Below are positions 35,503 to 43,837 of a DNA stretch of 64,000 nt, piece after piece. Position numbers and translations under genes: made by a program. The stretch is taken from positions 1 to 64,000 of the forward strand of contig DXWI01000005.1 in NCBI GenBank assembly GCA_019416935.1, written 5' to 3'. The notes below the pieces were generated by a model. That model had not been told where the DNA came from. It saw only the letters and a list, made by a program, of their open reading frames with translations, and did no database searches. The first letter of the stretch is position 1; every line of letters starts with the position of its first letter. The stretch comes from Clostridiales bacterium (GTDB taxonomy: Bacteria > Bacillota > Clostridia > Christensenellales > CAG-138).

Positions 35503-36533
35503 GCGTCCGCCTTCCTTTCGGATAGGGAGACGATGCGGTCGCACAGAACGGGGTAGTCGATGCCGGCGGCGGCCGCCTCCTGCGGCAGCAGGCTCGTCGG
35601 CGTCATGCCCGGCAGGGTGTTCGCCTCAAGGCAATAGGCCTCGCCGTCCGGTGTGAGCAGAAAATCGATGCGTGCGTAGACCGACAGGTGGAGCACACGG
35701 CTGGCCTGCAGCGCAAGCGCCTGGATGCGCGCGGTCGTTGCCTCGTCCAGCCTTGCGGGCGTGATTTCCTCCGTCCAGCCGGCCTGATATTTGTGTGCGT
35801 AATCGTAGAACCCGTGCCGCGGAATGATCTCGATGAGCGGCAGCGCTTCCTCGCCGAGCACGCCGGCCGAAAGCTCGCGCCCCGCAATATACGCTTCCAC
35901 GAGCACCTCATCCTCATAGCGGAAGGCGTCCTGAAGCGCCTCGTCAAACTCCGCCTGCGTATGCGCAATGGCGATGCCGATGGAGGAGCCGCCGCAGCAC
36001 GGCTTTACCACGCATGGCAGAGCAATCTTCGGCGCCGCTTCGCCCCGGCGCAGCAGCACGCCGTCCGGCACCGGCACGCCCGCGCCGCGAAGGAGCTGCT
36101 TTGAGATCCACTTGTGCATGGACACCGCGCAGCCGAGCGAGGGACTGCCGGTATAGCGGATGCCGAGCAGGTCGAACAGTGCCTGCAGCCGGCCGTTTTC
36201 CCCGTCGCCGCCGTGCAGCGCGAGGAACGTGATATCCGCGGCGCGGCAAAGCTCGATCACGCCGTCCCCAATGGCGTCCGACAGCCCGTGCGCACGGCTC
36301 CGCTTCACCACGTCGAGATCCGGTGCGGTCTGTTCAATCGCGTGGCAAACGGCGCCGGGCACGCTCGAAAACGCATCGAGCAGATTGTCGGGCAGATCGG
36401 TCCGGCCGAGAAACAGGTCGACCAGACAGACCCGGTGGCCGCGGTTTTGCAGCGCGGCGGCGATCTTTGCGCCGGAGGAGAGGGAGACGTCGCGTTCGGG
36501 GGAAAGCCCGCCCGCCAGAATGACGATATTCAT
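35499..36533 (-). CDS. ddl: D-alanine--D-alanine ligase
   Basis: A 344-residue cytoplasmic ATP-grasp ligase. I use ATG 36533, six bases after GGAG. N-terminal Gly-Gly-Leu-Ser-Pro-Glu-Arg-Asp-Val-Ser-Leu-Ser-Ser-Gly, and central Leu-His-Gly-Gly-Asp-Gly-Glu-Asn-Gly-Arg. The ATP-grasp motif Val-Val-Lys-Pro and Gly-Gly-Ser-Ser-Ile-Gly follow, then Tyr-Asp-Tyr-Ala-His-Lys-Tyr. The omega-loop Tyr-Lys-Tyr pattern is that of D-Ala-D-Ala rather than the Phe form of D-Ala-D-Lac ligases, which predicts vancomycin-sensitive precursors. C-terminal Glu-Ala-Asn-Thr-Leu-Pro-Gly-Met-Thr supplies metal ligands. It forms an operon with murF. Confidence 0.95.
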   Translation of the reverse strand: MNIVILAGGLSPERDVSLSSGAKIAAALQNRGHRVCLVDLFLGRTDLPDNLLDAFSSVPGAVCHAIEQTAPDLDVVKRSRAHGLSDAIGDGVIELCRAADITFLALHGGDGENGRLQALFDLLGIRYTGSPSLGCAVSMHKWISKQLLRGAGVPVPDGVLLRRGEAAPKIALPCVVKPCCGGSSIGIAIAHTQAEFDEALQDAFRYEDEVLVEAYIAGRELSAGVLGEEALPLIEIIPRHGFYDYAHKYQAGWTEEITPARLDEATTARIQALALQASRVLHLSVYARIDFLLTPDGEAYCLEANTLPGMTPTSLLPQEAAAAGIDYPVLCDRIVSLSERKADA

Positions 36534-36702
36534 AGAGAACTCCAATCCAACAGTTATCGGGTGACCGCCGGTGACAGCACCATACGGTCATCATATACCA
36601 TTCCTATTTTATATCACGTTTGCCGCCGGAGGACAAGGAGTTTTCCGCCCGGAAAAAAACTTCTGCCCGAATGGGGTTCCATGGTGTAAAACCGACCTGC
36701 AC

Positions 36703-36720
36703 TATAGTATACTGTTACCA
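36703..36720 (+). promoter_or_regulatory. -10 element placed for a leaderless or very short leader
   Basis: Overlapping TATAGT (36703-36708) and TATACT (36708-36713) end seven to twelve bases before ATG 36720, and there is no Shine-Dalgarno sequence. The -35 region is weak. Confidence 0.4.
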
Positions 36721-38582
36721 TGAGAAAAATGTGGAAAAAAGTCGCTGCGCATTGCGCACCTCAACCGCACGATAGGACAGAGCGCCGCCTGCCGGGTATT
36801 TTCAGGGCGGTCGCGCTGTTGATCGCGCTGCTGCTCCTGCTCGGCTTTACCGGCTGCAAGAGCACCACCGACCTGTTCAACGAGTCTTGGGAGAAGTTTT
36901 TTGCGCTGTTCTCTCCCCCGACGCCAACGGAGCAGCCGGCAGCGCCCGCACCGGCCACGCCCGCTCCGGCGCAGTCGGGCGCGCACCCAGGCATCCCGTT
37001 TTCCGATATGGCCTACGAGCGGCCGGATACGGAGGCGCTTTCCGATCTGCTCAACGATCTGCTGTTTGACATCGGGCGCGGGGAGAAAGCGGATGCGCTG
37101 CTGGCTCGCTACGACGAGGCGCTCAAGCTGTACAACGCGGCGGACTCGCAGCTTTCGCTCTGTTATGTGCTCTACGCAAAGGACGTCACCAACACCCGTT
37201 ACCGGGACGAATATACCAGCCTTTATACGGCTCTGACGGAGCTGGATCTTGCCATGACGGAGGTTTCCCTCGCGCTGCTCGAAAGCGGGGACGGCGCGCG
37301 CGAGCACTGGGGCGAATCCTATGCGAAGGCCGTGGTGGCCGGCGCGGATCTCAACAGTCCGGAGATTCAGCCGCTGCTGGAGCGGGAGCAGGCGCTCACC
37401 ATGGCGTACGACGAGCTGCTCTCCTCATTTCGCCTGCAGGACGGCACAAGGACATACACTCTTGATGAAATCGGGGCGCTCTCGTCGCGCGATTACGAGG
37501 AATACGCGCGCCTGTATGACGCCTATACCGCTGCGCTCAACCGCGATGCGGGCGCCATCTTTCTCGAACTGCTCACCGTCCGCCATGACATCGCCGCGAA
37601 GCTCGGCTACGGCAGCTATGCGGCCTACATGTACGACTGCTATGGCCGCGACTATTCCGTAACCGAGGCAAAGGCGCTGCAAGAGACGGTCAAGCGCTGT
37701 CTCGTGCCGGTGTATGAGGACACGGTCATGCGTCAGTACATGAGCAGCGGCGCGCTTCTCGCTGAGACATATACGCAGACTACGTTTCTCGAAACGCTGC
37801 GCACGGCGGCGGCCGATTTTTCGCCGCTGCTGCTCGAGGCGTTCGACTATATGCTCGAATACGGGCTCTACGATTTTTCGCCGGACCCCAATAAGATGGA
37901 AACGAGCTTTACCACCTATTTTTCTAGCTATGACGCACCGTTCATGTTTACCGCGTGGACGGACTCGTTTTCCGATACCGGCACCGTGATCCATGAGCTC
38001 GGACACTATGCAAACTATTATCACAACGCTGCCGTCGGCTGGAGCGTGGCCGATTCGCTCGATCTGGCCGAGGTGGATTCGCAGGGGCTTGAATTGCTCA
38101 TGCTCCCGTATTATCCGTCCTTCTATGGCAAAAACGCCGATACGGCGGCGCTGTACCGGCTGTCGGACGCAATGTATGCGGTTTTGACGGGCTGCATGGA
38201 GGATGAGTTTCAGCAGCGCATCTATGCCGACCCGGGCATGACGCTCGAGGAGATGAACGCGCTGTACCTGCGCCTTGCCGGGGAATACGGCTTTCGGAAG
38301 CTGTACGGCTATACCGGCACGGAGTGGACGATGATTCCGCACACCTTCCAGTCGCCGATGTACTACATCAGCTATGCCGTGAGCATGATTCCGGCGCTGG
38401 AACTGTGGGAGCGCTCGTCAACCGATGCGGTGGCGGCCCGCGAGGCCTATTTTGCGATTCTGAACCGCGCGCCCTACTCGCAGTTCCGGCATACGGTGCA
38501 GCAGGCCGGCCTTTCCGACCCGCTGCGCCCGGAAACGATCGAACGCGTTGCGGAGGTGCTGCATCGTGCATACGGCTTTTGA
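36720..38582 (+). CDS. M3-family (oligoendopeptidase F-like) lipoprotein metallopeptidase
   Basis: A 620-residue zinc peptidase. The N-terminus has a basic stretch, a hydrophobic segment and a lipobox (Gly-Phe-Thr-Gly-Cys at about 42-46), then a Pro/Ala-rich linker, so it is probably anchored on the outer face of the membrane. The catalytic motif His425-Glu-Leu-Gly-His429 with Glu451 in Leu-Ala-Glu-Val-Asp-Ser is that of M3 peptidases. It would trim oligopeptides outside the cell, in keeping with the peptide importer at 17-25 kb. The start has no ribosome-binding site. A pseudokinase gene overlaps its 3' end by 17 bases. Confidence 0.88.
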   Translation: MRKMWKKVAAHCAPQPHDRTERRLPGIFRAVALLIALLLLLGFTGCKSTTDLFNESWEKFFALFSPPTPTEQPAAPAPATPAPAQSGAHPGIPFSDMAYERPDTEALSDLLNDLLFDIGRGEKADALLARYDEALKLYNAADSQLSLCYVLYAKDVTNTRYRDEYTSLYTALTELDLAMTEVSLALLESGDGAREHWGESYAKAVVAGADLNSPEIQPLLEREQALTMAYDELLSSFRLQDGTRTYTLDEIGALSSRDYEEYARLYDAYTAALNRDAGAIFLELLTVRHDIAAKLGYGSYAAYMYDCYGRDYSVTEAKALQETVKRCLVPVYEDTVMRQYMSSGALLAETYTQTTFLETLRTAAADFSPLLLEAFDYMLEYGLYDFSPDPNKMETSFTTYFSSYDAPFMFTAWTDSFSDTGTVIHELGHYANYYHNAAVGWSVADSLDLAEVDSQGLELLMLPYYPSFYGKNADTAALYRLSDAMYAVLTGCMEDEFQQRIYADPGMTLEEMNALYLRLAGEYGFRKLYGYTGTEWTMIPHTFQSPMYYISYAVSMIPALELWERSSTDAVAAREAYFAILNRAPYSQFRHTVQQAGLSDPLRPETIERVAEVLHRAYGF

Positions 38583-39345
38583 CACGCCTGCGTGCCGGCG
38601 CGCCCGGCTTCCGGTGCGCCGCTGTCCCGCCTGCTTTGCGCCGGTGGGGCTTCTGGCCGTCCGGTGCGGTGCGTGCGCATGCAAGCTCAACGGGCGGCAT
38701 GGCGGAGGAGAAACCGGCGGTCTGGCGATGGGAACGGTGCTTGCCGGCCGGTATGTCGTGGGCCGCTGCCTGCAAAGCATGGACGGGGAGCGCGTCTATG
38801 CCGGCTTTGACAGGCGGACGGAGCGCATCGTGCGCCTGACGGCGGCAGCGGCGGAGGAACGGGAGCGGACGGATTTGCTTTGCCGCGCGCGGGCGCTGCT
38901 GGGCCTTGCCGGCTGTCAGGCCATCGCCGCGCCGGACGAGGTGTGGCTGGAGCGGGACAGGCTGTTTGCCGTTTCATCGGCGCCGGACAAACCGTTTTGT
39001 GACGGCGGCCGCAGCATCGGCGACGCAGAGATGCGCCGGTGCCTTGCGCGGCTTACGGATGCGCTGCTGGTGATCCACAGCCTTGGCGCGCAGCCGGATG
39101 GCGACGCCGTACACGGCGCGCCGTGCGCAGAGAGTCTGCTGCTTGCGGAGGACGGCGCGCTGCGCCTCGCGCTGCCGCTGCTGCCGCGCACCGGCGAACC
39201 GGCCGATGATATCCGCGGCTTCGGCGGCGTGCTGCTGCCGCTCGGAACGGCGCTGTCTCCGGCCGTCGAGGCGATTCTGCGGCGCATGTGCGCGGGCGGC
39301 TACGCCTCAGTGCTCGAGATCAAGCACGAGTTGAACTGCCTGTAG
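38566..39345 (+). CDS. Ser/Thr kinase-like pseudokinase with N-terminal zinc ribbon
   Basis: A 259-residue protein starting at GTG 38566, with GGAGGTG seven bases upstream, inside the end of the peptidase gene. Residues about 10-45 hold two Cys pairs (Arg-Cys-Pro-Ala-Cys; Arg-Cys-Gly-Ala-Cys), a zinc ribbon. Then Met-Gly-Thr-Val-Leu-Ala-Gly-Arg-Tyr-Val-Val-Gly-Arg matches the start of bacterial Hanks-type kinases that carry such a ribbon. The Gly-rich loop is degraded, the ATP-binding Lys strand is Arg-Ile-Val-Arg-Leu, the HRD position reads Val-His-Gly-Ala and no DFG is present. The protein is half the usual domain and has no catalytic residues, so it is a pseudokinase or scaffold. It has no membrane segment. 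Confidence 0.6.
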   Translation: MHTAFDTPACRRARLPVRRCPACFAPVGLLAVRCGACACKLNGRHGGGETGGLAMGTVLAGRYVVGRCLQSMDGERVYAGFDRRTERIVRLTAAAAEERERTDLLCRARALLGLAGCQAIAAPDEVWLERDRLFAVSSAPDKPFCDGGRSIGDAEMRRCLARLTDALLVIHSLGAQPDGDAVHGAPCAESLLLAEDGALRLALPLLPRTGEPADDIRGFGGVLLPLGTALSPAVEAILRRMCAGGYASVLEIKHELNCL

Positions 39346-39765
39346 CCGATCGGGCGGGGGATCACGGCGCACAGCGCGAGCGAAGTTGGGTCTGCGGCGT
39401 TCACGCCGGCGGCGCCAACCGGTTTTTTTGTTCCAATGTGCAAGAGCGGGCGCAGGAGGACACAATGGGGTGTCCGGCTCGCCGCCGCACAGCCTTGCAC
39501 CGGTCGAAGCCGGTGCAGCGGTCCCTTTTTTACCGGTTGTCCGTTTGAAAAGCCGCGTCATGGCTCCGCCATGGCCGTTGAAAAAGCGGCTGGCCATCCC
39601 TTTTCGTGCTTTCTTCGCGGCCTGTCGCTCGCTTCACCCAGGGGCGGCAAAAACCGCAAGCATAAAACCCCCGAGGATTCCATTCGTTTTGGCTCGCATG
39701 GCGTCGTAAACGAATGGGGGCGTTCAGCGGATTGCCATCCGCCGGACGCCCATTTGTGTGTTTGA
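39346..39765. other. Intergenic region with several inverted repeats
   Basis: Most of a 510-base gap. A terminator-like structure lies at 39385-39428. Farther right are inverted pairs such as CCATTCGTTT/AAACGAATGG (about 39679 and 39707) and GCGGAT/ATCCGC near 39727-39742. There is no plausible gene. The density of dyads suggests a structured transcript or a repeat remnant. Confidence 0.4.
39385..39428 (+). terminator. Probable terminator after the pseudokinase gene
   Basis: GTTGG (39385-39389) pairs with CCAAC (39415-39419), enclosing a CGGCG/CGCCG hairpin, then CGGTTTTTTT. It lies 40 bases after the stop at 39345. Confidence 0.55.
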
Positions 39766-39803
39766 CAAGCATAGCGGGGCGCCATGGCGCCCCGCTATGC
39801 TTG
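39766..39803. repeat. Perfect 38-base palindrome
   Basis: CAAGCATAGCGGGGCGCC (39766-39783) continues into its exact reverse complement around a CATG centre, with no loop. It lies 52 bases beyond the M29 aminopeptidase stop on the minus strand and is a likely bidirectional terminator hairpin. Confidence 0.7.
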
Positions 39804-39855
39804 CTTTTGCAGCTACATGTCTCCCGCGCTGTGTCTGCACAGGACACGGCACGGC

Positions 39856-40971
39856 TTATTTCAGGTTCTCGGGGTTCAGACACTCGAGCTCGGGCAGAAC
39901 GAAGCGGCCGTCCTTGCGGATGAGCACATCGTCAAAGTACATCTCGCCGCCGCCGTATTCGGGCGTCTGGATCAGAACGAGATCCCAGTGCTGAGAGGAC
40001 TTGTTGCCGTTATCGCACTCGTCGTAGCAGGAGCCGGGCGTGAAGTGGAACGAACCGGCAATCTTCTCATCGAACAGCGTGTCCTTCATCGGGAACGTGA
40101 TAAACGGGTTTACGCCGATGGCGAATTCGCCGACGTAGCGCGCGCCCTCGTCAATATCGAGCTGCTGGTTGATACGCGCGGTGTCGTTGGCGGTCGCCTT
40201 GACGATTTTCCCGTTCTGAAACTCAAAGCAGATATCGGTATAGGTAAAGCCGTTCTCCAGCGAGGGCGTGTTGTAGCGGATGACGCCGTTGACGCTATCG
40301 CGCACGGGCGCGGTGAACACCTCGCCGTCCGGAATGTTCAGCTTGCCGGCGCACTTGATCGCGGGCAGCCCCTTGATGGAGAAACGAAGGTCGGTGCCCG
40401 GCGCCACGAGACGCACGCGGTCGGTGCGCTCCATGAGCGAAACGAGCGCGTCCATCGCCCGATCCATCTTGGAATAGTCGAGACAGCACACGTTGAAAAA
40501 GAAATCTTCAAACGCTTCGGTGCTCATATCCGCCATCTGCGCCATGGAGGGGGACGGGTAGCGGAGGATGACCCATTTTGTCTTCGGGACGCGAATCTGG
40601 CCGTGCACCGGCGTCCAGTAATAGGTCATGTAGTCGTTCATCTTTTCGGACGGCACGTCGGCCATCTCGCTGCTGTTGCTGCCGCCGCGCACGCCGATAT
40701 AGGCGTCCATGGAAGCCATGACCGCGCCGTCCCACTCCGCGCGCTTTTTGAGCTGCTCGACGTTGCAGCCGAGCAGGAGCTCGCGATCGAACGCCTTATC
40801 GGAGAGCCAAAGGAACGGATTGCCGCCCGCGGCGTAGACCTCCTTGATGAGCGCGCGCGTGAGATCCTCGTTGCCGCCGATCGACTCGATGAGGATGTTT
40901 TCGCCGGGCTTGAGGTCGCAGGAAAACGTGACCAGCCCATGCGCCAGTTGCTTGATTCTCGGATCGAACAT
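39856..40971 (-). CDS. M29-family aminopeptidase
   Basis: A 371-residue cytoplasmic metallo-aminopeptidase (PepS/AmpS family). The metal-binding pattern is visible: Pro-Asp-Gly-Glu-Val-Phe-Thr-Ala-Pro near 213-221, Tyr-Val-Gly-Glu-Phe-Ala-Ile-Gly near 279-286, and the His block Ser-Phe-His-Phe...Ser-Gln-His-Trp-Asp near 307-330. It removes N-terminal amino acids from short peptides, probably those imported by the Dpp system. It is shorter than the second M29 gene at 61706 and only distantly similar to it, so the two are diverged paralogues. It is monocistronic, with the 38-base palindrome downstream. Confidence 0.9.
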   Translation of the reverse strand: MFDPRIKQLAHGLVTFSCDLKPGENILIESIGGNEDLTRALIKEVYAAGGNPFLWLSDKAFDRELLLGCNVEQLKKRAEWDGAVMASMDAYIGVRGGSNSSEMADVPSEKMNDYMTYYWTPVHGQIRVPKTKWVILRYPSPSMAQMADMSTEAFEDFFFNVCCLDYSKMDRAMDALVSLMERTDRVRLVAPGTDLRFSIKGLPAIKCAGKLNIPDGEVFTAPVRDSVNGVIRYNTPSLENGFTYTDICFEFQNGKIVKATANDTARINQQLDIDEGARYVGEFAIGVNPFITFPMKDTLFDEKIAGSFHFTPGSCYDECDNGNKSSQHWDLVLIQTPEYGGGEMYFDDVLIRKDGRFVLPELECLNPENLK

Positions 40972-41049
40972 TCGTCAAATACCTCCGTATGTCAATTTCT
41001 TGCATTCTGATTCCATTATCCCACCATTTGGCCGGAAAATCCAGCCCGT

Positions 41050-42300
41050 TCAAACCTCGACATTATAGATTTTTTTGACTTGCGCGCCGCCCGGCAGCAT
41101 GACGAGAAACACACACACGATGTTCAGCGCCATCGCCGCGAGGATGACCGGCCTTGCGGGCAACAGCTCGCCGACCGCGCCGGCCGCCAGTTGGCCGATG
41201 ATACCGCCGAGAATATTGAGCATCTGAAAAATGCCGTTGAACCGGCCGCGCATCTCATCGGCGACGTAGCTCTGCGTACCGGAGATGCGGATGTTGAAGC
41301 TCGTCACGCCGAGCATGCCGATGATCAGGTTGCACGCAAGCATCGCCGGGAACGGCATGTAGAGATAGGCTCCGTCGAGCACGCTGATGGCCAGATAGAC
41401 AAACACGGCGATCTGGAACTTGCGATGCACCGGATATCGGAACCGATAGTGGATCATACCGCCGATGAGCCGTCCGGCGGTGGCGACGGACATGAGTACG
41501 GTATACTGGTCGATGCCCGCGGTTCCGAGCGAACGGAAATAGGGCAGCACCAGCGTGGCGACAGCGCTCGAGCATAGCGTGGTACAGAAGAAGTACGCCG
41601 TGATGGTGGCCAGCCCGCGCTCTCTGCGCAGATACCCCATGCCGTCCTTCAAATCGCTGCAAAAACGCCGGAACCGGAACGGCTCGGCCGTGCGTCGGGC
41701 GGCGTGCGTTTCCACGGTGCGGATGCGCGTTTCAAACAGGGCGGCGATGAAAAAACTCGCCGCGTTGAACAGAAACAGCGGCTGAATGCCGATGGTGCGG
41801 TAGCATATGCCTGCGATTGGCACCATGATTGTCGTCGCAAGCGGCTGGATGAGGCTGGAGATCGAGTAGGCCCGGGAGAAGTTTCCCTTGCTGATGAGCG
41901 TCGGGTACAGGCTCTCGTAGGCAACGGCATACACGCTGTCGATTGCGCCGACCAGCATGGCCAGCAGCAAAAACAGGCCGTACCGGAACAGGTCGAGCTG
42001 AATGAGCCCATAGATCACGAGAAACAGACCGGCCGAAACAAAGTCGAGCGTGTAGATGACCCGCTTGCGCTCGAACCGATCCAGATATGGGCCGGCCAGC
42101 AGCGGCAGGATGATGCGCGGCAGGCTGTAGCAGATCATGTACACGGCGTACAGCAGCACAGATTCCGTGTAATCGAGCACCAACAGGCCGATGGCAAAGC
42201 CGGACACGGCGTTCCCGAACGTCGAGACGACCGTGCCGAGCGTGATGATGGTGAAGTCGCGCGTCCAGAGCGGGCGCTGCACAGACGGTTGCGTATCCAT
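41050..42300 (-). CDS. MFS transporter (drug-efflux-like)
   Basis: A 416-residue inner-membrane permease with about 12 helices. ATG 42300 starts Met-Asp-Thr-Gln-Pro and is followed by the first helix; the 27 residues upstream in the frame are not plausible. The loop 2-3 motif reads Gly-Pro-Tyr-Leu-Asp-Arg-Phe-Glu-Arg-Lys-Arg, the MFS signature. The second half holds Glu-Met-Arg-Gly-Arg-Phe-Asn-Gly, common in the MFS_3 efflux group. The substrate cannot be predicted. It is transcribed divergently from tldD. Confidence 0.85.
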   Translation of the reverse strand: MDTQPSVQRPLWTRDFTIITLGTVVSTFGNAVSGFAIGLLVLDYTESVLLYAVYMICYSLPRIILPLLAGPYLDRFERKRVIYTLDFVSAGLFLVIYGLIQLDLFRYGLFLLLAMLVGAIDSVYAVAYESLYPTLISKGNFSRAYSISSLIQPLATTIMVPIAGICYRTIGIQPLFLFNAASFFIAALFETRIRTVETHAARRTAEPFRFRRFCSDLKDGMGYLRRERGLATITAYFFCTTLCSSAVATLVLPYFRSLGTAGIDQYTVLMSVATAGRLIGGMIHYRFRYPVHRKFQIAVFVYLAISVLDGAYLYMPFPAMLACNLIIGMLGVTSFNIRISGTQSYVADEMRGRFNGIFQMLNILGGIIGQLAAGAVGELLPARPVILAAMALNIVCVFLVMLPGGAQVKKIYNVEV

Positions 42301-42448
42301 ACCGCCTATTTTATCATAGCGGCAGAGGAGAAGCAACGACGCTTTGCCGACCGGCAGCCGAGAATCCGCTTGCAAGGCCATAGCGGATGCGGTATGATAC
42401 CTTTAGCATAGAGTTTCCTATTTCCTATAGATAAAGGAGGACGAACGC

Positions 42449-43837
42449 TTGATCGATCAAAGGCTTGCAGAACGAGTATTGCAGGCGGCCCTGACCTCCG
42501 GCGCGGATTTTTCCGAGCTGTTCCTGGAGGATACCGTGAGCAATACGATTGGAATGACGGACGGCAAGGTGGAGAACGCGGCCTATATGCGTCGGCACGG
42601 CGCCGGGGTGCGCGTGCTGCTCGGCGCACGCAGCGCCTATGCGTATACCGCCGATACCTCGGAGGATGCGCTCATCGCCACGGCAAAGGCGGCTGCTGCT
42701 GCGCTGAAGGACGCGCCGAAGGAAAGACAGATCGCATTTGCGGCAAAGGGCTACGCCGCGCCGATGGCGGTTCCGTTCGCATCCATCGGCAACGACCGGC
42801 GCGTTAAGCTGCTCACAGAGGCGACCCGCGCGGCGCGCGCCGTATCGCCGGAGATCACACAGGTGCAGACGCGCTACATGGACAAGGTGCGCCGCACGCT
42901 GGTGTGCAACTCGGAGGGCGTGTTCGCCTCGGCCGAGCGCCCGTATACGCGCGCCTATCTTTCCGCGATCGCCATGCACGGCACGGAGGCGCAGACCGGC
43001 TTTGAAGGCCCGGGCTGCTGTCGCGGCTTTGAGGCGTATGCCGGCTCGATCGACGTATGCGCCCGCGCGGCGGAGGCCGCGCATACGGCCGTGACCATGC
43101 TGCACGCGCCGGACTGTCCGGCGGGCAGGCTGCCGGTCGTGATCGACGGCGGCTTTGGCGGCGTGATCTTCCACGAGGCTTGCGGCCACAGTCTGGAGGC
43201 GACGAGCGTCGGGCTGGGGAACAGCGAGTTCTGCGGCAAGCTCGGCCGGAAGATCGCGGCGGACTGCGTATCCGCCATGGACGATGGCACGATGGCGGGC
43301 GAATGGGGCAGCATCGATATTGACGACGAGGGGATGCCGGGACAAAGCAATCTGCTCATTGAAAACGGCGTGCTGCGCGGCTATCTCATCGACCGTGTCG
43401 GCTCGATCCGCATGAATGTGGCGCCGACCGGCTCGAGCCGCCGGCAGGACTACACGTTCGCTCCCACCTCGCGCATGACGAACACCTTTATCTGCGCGGG
43501 CAAGGACGACGAGGAGGAGATGATCGCCACGATGGGCGAAGGACTGTACGCCAAAAAGATGGGCGGCGGCTCGGTGAACCCAATGACCGGCGAGTTCAAC
43601 TTCGCCGTGCTTGAGGGCTACTGGGTGCGCGACGGCCGCATTCTCTCGCCCGTGCGCGGCGCGACGCTCATCGGCAAGGGCACGGAGATCCTGCCGAGGA
43701 TCGACCGCGTCGGCCCGAACATGTGGATGGGACAGGGCATGTGCGGTTCGCTGTCCGGGTCGGTGCCGACCAATGTCGGCCAGCCGCGCATCCGCGTGAC
43801 AGAGCTTACCATCGGCGGCAAGGGAGGTGCGCTGTGA
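42449..43837 (+). CDS. tldD: TldD-family metalloprotease
   Basis: A 462-residue cytoplasmic subunit. The start is TTG 42449, nine bases after AAAGGAGG. The zinc motif is His242-Glu-Ala-Cys-Gly-His247 (HExxxH), followed by the family block Asp-Asp-Glu-Gly-Met-Pro-Gly-Gln and C-terminal Gly-Gly-Gly-Ser-Val-Asn-Pro. With TldE/PmbA it forms a heterodimeric protease that unfolds and trims peptides (microcin B17 maturation, CcdA degradation in E. coli). pmbA starts within its stop codon. Here it probably takes part in peptide turnover; no microcin gene is visible. Confidence 0.93.
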   Translation: MIDQRLAERVLQAALTSGADFSELFLEDTVSNTIGMTDGKVENAAYMRRHGAGVRVLLGARSAYAYTADTSEDALIATAKAAAAALKDAPKERQIAFAAKGYAAPMAVPFASIGNDRRVKLLTEATRAARAVSPEITQVQTRYMDKVRRTLVCNSEGVFASAERPYTRAYLSAIAMHGTEAQTGFEGPGCCRGFEAYAGSIDVCARAAEAAHTAVTMLHAPDCPAGRLPVVIDGGFGGVIFHEACGHSLEATSVGLGNSEFCGKLGRKIAADCVSAMDDGTMAGEWGSIDIDDEGMPGQSNLLIENGVLRGYLIDRVGSIRMNVAPTGSSRRQDYTFAPTSRMTNTFICAGKDDEEEMIATMGEGLYAKKMGGGSVNPMTGEFNFAVLEGYWVRDGRILSPVRGATLIGKGTEILPRIDRVGPNMWMGQGMCGSLSGSVPTNVGQPRIRVTELTIGGKGGAL

